Below, in pieces: positions 61,866-64,000 of a stretch of DNA of 64,000 bases. Position numbers and translations under genes: made by a program. This stretch comes from Duganella margarita. Lineage in GTDB: Bacteria; Pseudomonadota; Gammaproteobacteria; Burkholderiales; Burkholderiaceae_D. The stretch spans positions 1 to 64,000 of the forward strand of contig NZ_WWCS01000009.1 in the NCBI RefSeq assembly GCF_009857535.1. The letters run 5' to 3'. The notes below the pieces were generated by a model. That model searched no databases. It was not told where the DNA came from and saw only the letters and a program-made list of their open reading frames with translations. Numbering within the stretch: position 1 is the stretch's first letter; each line of letters begins with the position of its first letter.

Positions 61866-61911
61866 CGAAATGCGCCGGCCCGGCGCGAAATGCAGCCGGC
61901 CGGCGCGAAAT
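61866..61911. repeat. Short tandem GC-rich repeat
   Basis: Two 20-bp units (61866-61885 and 61886-61905), each beginning CGAAATGC and ending CCGGCG, plus a third partial unit CGAAAT, lie just past the stop of the DUF1439 gene. A GTGGCT/AGCCAC hairpin lies nearby at 61807-61828. No function is evident. Confidence 0.6.
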
Positions 61912-61916
61912 ATTCC

Positions 61917-62486
61917 CTACTGCGCCGGCTGCAGCCGGGCCACCAGGCCGCCGGGACGGGTATCGATGCCGGTCAGCACGAACTGCACGCCGGCATAGCG
62001 CAAGTCTTCCGGGCGGAAGGTATGCAGCGGCACGTCGCGGATGACCTTGTCGCTGAGCAGGTTCGCCACGCTGGCGAGCTGCGCCTGCTTGCCCTCGTCC
62101 ATGTTATCGACAATGAAGCGGTCGACATGGGCGTCGGCAATGTAAATCGCATTGTGCGGGCTATCCACCCGCAGCCGGCCGGAGATCAGCATGCTGCCAT
62201 GCCAGGACTGGCGCGCCAGCAGCGGCGACACGCCCAGGTCGACCGACAGCGACACCCGGTCGTTTTCCGCCAGCACCGCCAGACGCGGATGGCTCAGTTC
62301 CACCTCGAACACGCCCAGCACGCGCTGATGCATGGGGAATTTACGATCCAGGCTGGTTTGCAGACGCTCTTGCGGCAACTCGACCTCGCGCGGCCCGATC
62401 AGGGTGGCGCAGGCGGTCACCAGCCCGGCCAGCAGTACGGCCAGCCACAGTGGCGCGCCAGATTTGGCGATGCGTTTAAGATCCAT
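61917..62486 (-). CDS. DUF1439 family lipoprotein
   Basis: This 189-residue lipoprotein starts at 62486 (MDLKRIAKSGAPLW; SD AAGGAT). The lipobox is LVTAC. The DUF1439 pattern covers the mature part (ELPQERLQTSLDRKFPMHQR, VLGVFEVELSHPRLAVLAEN, DRVSLSVDLGV). The fold resembles lipid-binding YceB-type proteins, so a role in outer-membrane lipid handling is possible but unproven. It is divergent from the DUF72 gene, 37 bp apart. Confidence 0.85.
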   Translation of the reverse strand: MDLKRIAKSGAPLWLAVLLAGLVTACATLIGPREVELPQERLQTSLDRKFPMHQRVLGVFEVELSHPRLAVLAENDRVSLSVDLGVSPLLARQSWHGSMLISGRLRVDSPHNAIYIADAHVDRFIVDNMDEGKQAQLASVANLLSDKVIRDVPLHTFRPEDLRYAGVQFVLTGIDTRPGGLVARLQPAQ

Positions 62487-62523
62487 CGGGACATCCTTCA
62501 CAAATACGGAATCTGCGCATTAT

Positions 62524-63234
62524 ATGACTCTCACGCGATTGGGTTGTGCCGGTTGGAGCATCAGCCGCGAAGCGGCGCCCTCCTTCACCGGATCCGGCAG
62601 CCATCTGGAACGCTATGCCGCCGTGTTCAACGCGGTGGAAATCAATTCCTCGTTTTACCGTCCGCACCAGCCGCAGACTTACGCCCGCTGGGCCGACAGC
62701 GTGCCGGCCGATTTCCGTTTCTCGGTCAAGCTGCCGCGCAGCATCACGCACGAGCGCCGCCTGCAGGACATCGCCGCCCCGCTGACCCAGTTCATCGCCG
62801 AAGCGGGCACGCTGGGCGACAAGCTGGGCTGCGTGCTGGTGCAACTACCGCCCAGCCTGGCGCTGGACGCGGCGGTGGCCGACGAGTTCCTGCAACGCCT
62901 GCGCGGCCAGTTCGACCGCATGCTGGCCGTCGAGGCGCGCCACCCGGGCTGGTTCAGCGAGGACGCCAGCGCGCTGCTGCAACGCCACCGCATCACCCGC
63001 GTGATCGCCGATCCGCCGGTCGGCCAGCCGGGGCCGTACGTGCCGACCACCGACGATGGTTACGTGCGCCTGCACGGCAGTCCGCGCACCTATTATTCCT
63101 CGTATGACGAGGCGTATCTGGCCAGCGTGGCGACATGGCTGGCCGAACGCGATGCCTGGTGCATCTTCGACAATACCGCGTCCGGCGCCGCCATGCTCAA
63201 CGCCTTGCAGCTGCGCTCAGCGCTGGGGCTGTAG
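62524..63234 (+). CDS. DUF72 family protein
   Basis: This 236-residue TIM-barrel-like protein starts at 62524 (MTLTRLGCAGWSISREAAPS). DUF72 marks are GCAGWSI, YAAVFNAVEINSSFYR, WADSVPADFRFSVKLPRSIT, VEARHPGWF and YVRLHGSPRTYYSSY. The family's reaction is unknown. Open frame further upstream is antisense to the DUF1439 gene. Its 3' end overlaps the convergent kinase by 18 nt. Confidence 0.92.
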   Translation: MTLTRLGCAGWSISREAAPSFTGSGSHLERYAAVFNAVEINSSFYRPHQPQTYARWADSVPADFRFSVKLPRSITHERRLQDIAAPLTQFIAEAGTLGDKLGCVLVQLPPSLALDAAVADEFLQRLRGQFDRMLAVEARHPGWFSEDASALLQRHRITRVIADPPVGQPGPYVPTTDDGYVRLHGSPRTYYSSYDEAYLASVATWLAERDAWCIFDNTASGAAMLNALQLRSALGL

Positions 63235-64000
63235 CGCCCGCTCCAGGTCATCGAACCTGGCCGGCTTGACCAGGTGATAGTCGAAACCGGCTGCGCGGCT
63301 GCGTTCGCGGTCCTGGTCGGAACCATAGCCGGTGTGGGCGATTAGACGCGTGTGTGCGAAGGCCGGCTCGGCGCGCAGCATACGCGCCAGCGTGTAGCCG
63401 TCGATGCCCGGCAGGCCGAGGTCGAGCACAATGGTTTCCGGCTGGTGCGCGCGTGCCTGTACCAGCGCCTCCTCGGCATTGTTGGCGGTGACGACATCGT
63501 GGCCCATCATCTTCAGCAGTTCCGCCATCACGCTGACCGAGTCGACGTTATCGTCCACCAGCAGCAGACGCAGGCTACCGGGCACGGCCGGTTCCGGCAC
63601 AGCCGCAGGCGCCACCTCCGCCGGCAACCGCAACGGGAACTCCAGCACAAACGTGCTGCCCTTGCCAATGCCGTCGCTGTAGGCTTGCACTTTGCCTCCA
63701 TGCATGTCCACCAGCTTGGACACCAGTGACAAGCCAATGCCGAGGCCGTCATGCATGCGGTCACGGGTCGAGGCGCCCTGCGTGAACATGCCAAAGATGC
63801 GCGCCAGGTTGTACGAGGTGATGCCGATGCCGTTGTCGCCCACCGCGATGCGGATGCGGTCGGTCTGCGGCAGCGTCACGGTCAGTGTGATCTCGCCGCC
63901 GGGGTCGGTGAACTTGGCGGCGTTGTGCAGCAGGTTGCCGAGGATCTGCGACAGCCGCACCGGATCGCCATGCAGCCACACCGGCTGCGGCGGCACGGCG
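63217..64000 (-). CDS. Hybrid histidine kinase, C-terminal part (ATPase and receiver), 5' end outside window
   Basis: The frame runs out of the window at 64000. The visible 261 residues are the HATPase_c domain (N-box LSQILGNLLHNAAKFTDPGG, G1 VGDNGIGI, G2 HDGLGIGLSLVSKLVDMHGG) and a receiver (LRLLLVDDNVDSV, VLDLGLPGIDGYTLARML with the phospho-Asp, YHLVKPARF with the Lys). The HisKA and sensor domains lie outside. The signal sensed and output are unknown. Confidence 0.9.
   Translation of the reverse strand, partial: AVPPQPVWLHGDPVRLSQILGNLLHNAAKFTDPGGEITLTVTLPQTDRIRIAVGDNGIGITSYNLARIFGMFTQGASTRDRMHDGLGIGLSLVSKLVDMHGGKVQAYSDGIGKGSTFVLEFPLRLPAEVAPAAVPEPAVPGSLRLLLVDDNVDSVSVMAELLKMMGHDVVTANNAEEALVQARAHQPETIVLDLGLPGIDGYTLARMLRAEPAFAHTRLIAHTGYGSDQDRERSRAAGFDYHLVKPARFDDLERALQPQR

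Overview
The window is a GC-rich, densely coded chromosomal segment from a beta-proteobacterium, most likely an Oxalobacteraceae member (Duganella/Massilia/Janthinobacterium type; this assignment is inferred). Pointers are the cysS, alkA-like, accA, tilS, lysC order on one strand, a PEP-CTERM protein, many c-type cytochromes, and secreted hydrolases of polymers.

Layout. (1) 1-5368: the end of a CzcCBA/Cus-type heavy-metal efflux operon (adaptor, RND pump, outer-membrane factor). (2) 5481-10620: a respiratory operon with two di-haem cytochromes c, one tri-haem cytochrome c and a ba3-like terminal oxidase, including a 58-residue single-helix subunit. A convergent YdeP-type molybdopterin oxidoreductase follows (10617-12899). 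(3) 12981-13242: a broken duplicate of the tail of the efflux outer-membrane factor. (4) 13250-17794: an MDR reductase with a divergent LysR regulator, and a short UvrA paralogue. (5) 18002-26533: secreted and signalling functions, namely a PHB depolymerase with an FN3 domain, an isoaspartyl peptidase, a GGDEF-EAL-BLUF photoreceptor, a TIM-barrel/SUMF1 fusion and a CocE hydrolase. (6) 26720-31793: a hybrid histidine kinase, an IclR regulator with a divergent MFS exporter (a tandem operator-like repeat lies between them), and a LysR regulator. (7) 31995-36006: a three-gene molybdenum hydroxylase (2Fe-2S subunit, molybdopterin subunit, tri-haem cytochrome c). (8) 36374-46265: DedA, DUF2252, a DUF2459 lipoprotein, a translationally coupled sulfatase/formylglycine-generating-enzyme pair, an MDR/DUF2306/MBL-fold operon and a divergent AraC regulator. 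(9) 46363-52173: two identical tRNA-Ser(GCU) genes in a 120-bp direct repeat flank four genes: a PEP-CTERM protein, a 1,121-residue wHTH-nSTAND-TM-TPR protein, a 125-residue partner and a TolB-like regulator. (10) 52265-64000: housekeeping genes lysC, tilS, accA, alkA-like, cysS, two cyclophilins and lpxH, then small membrane and lipoprotein genes, DUF72 and a truncated hybrid kinase.

How parts fit together. The molybdenum hydroxylase and the oxidase operon both carry related tri-haem cytochromes, so periplasmic oxidation of small aldehydes or N-heterocycles could feed the ba3-like oxidase (inference). FGE and the sulfatase form an enzyme/maturase pair, but the sulfatase has an altered activation motif. 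The tRNA-Ser-bounded segment is the best candidate for an uncharacterised system. It encodes a membrane-anchored DNA-binding STAND protein, a small companion and a second DNA-binding protein with a TolB-like sensor domain.

Limits: everything was read by eye from the sequence. Family calls rest on recognisable motifs, and no database search was run.
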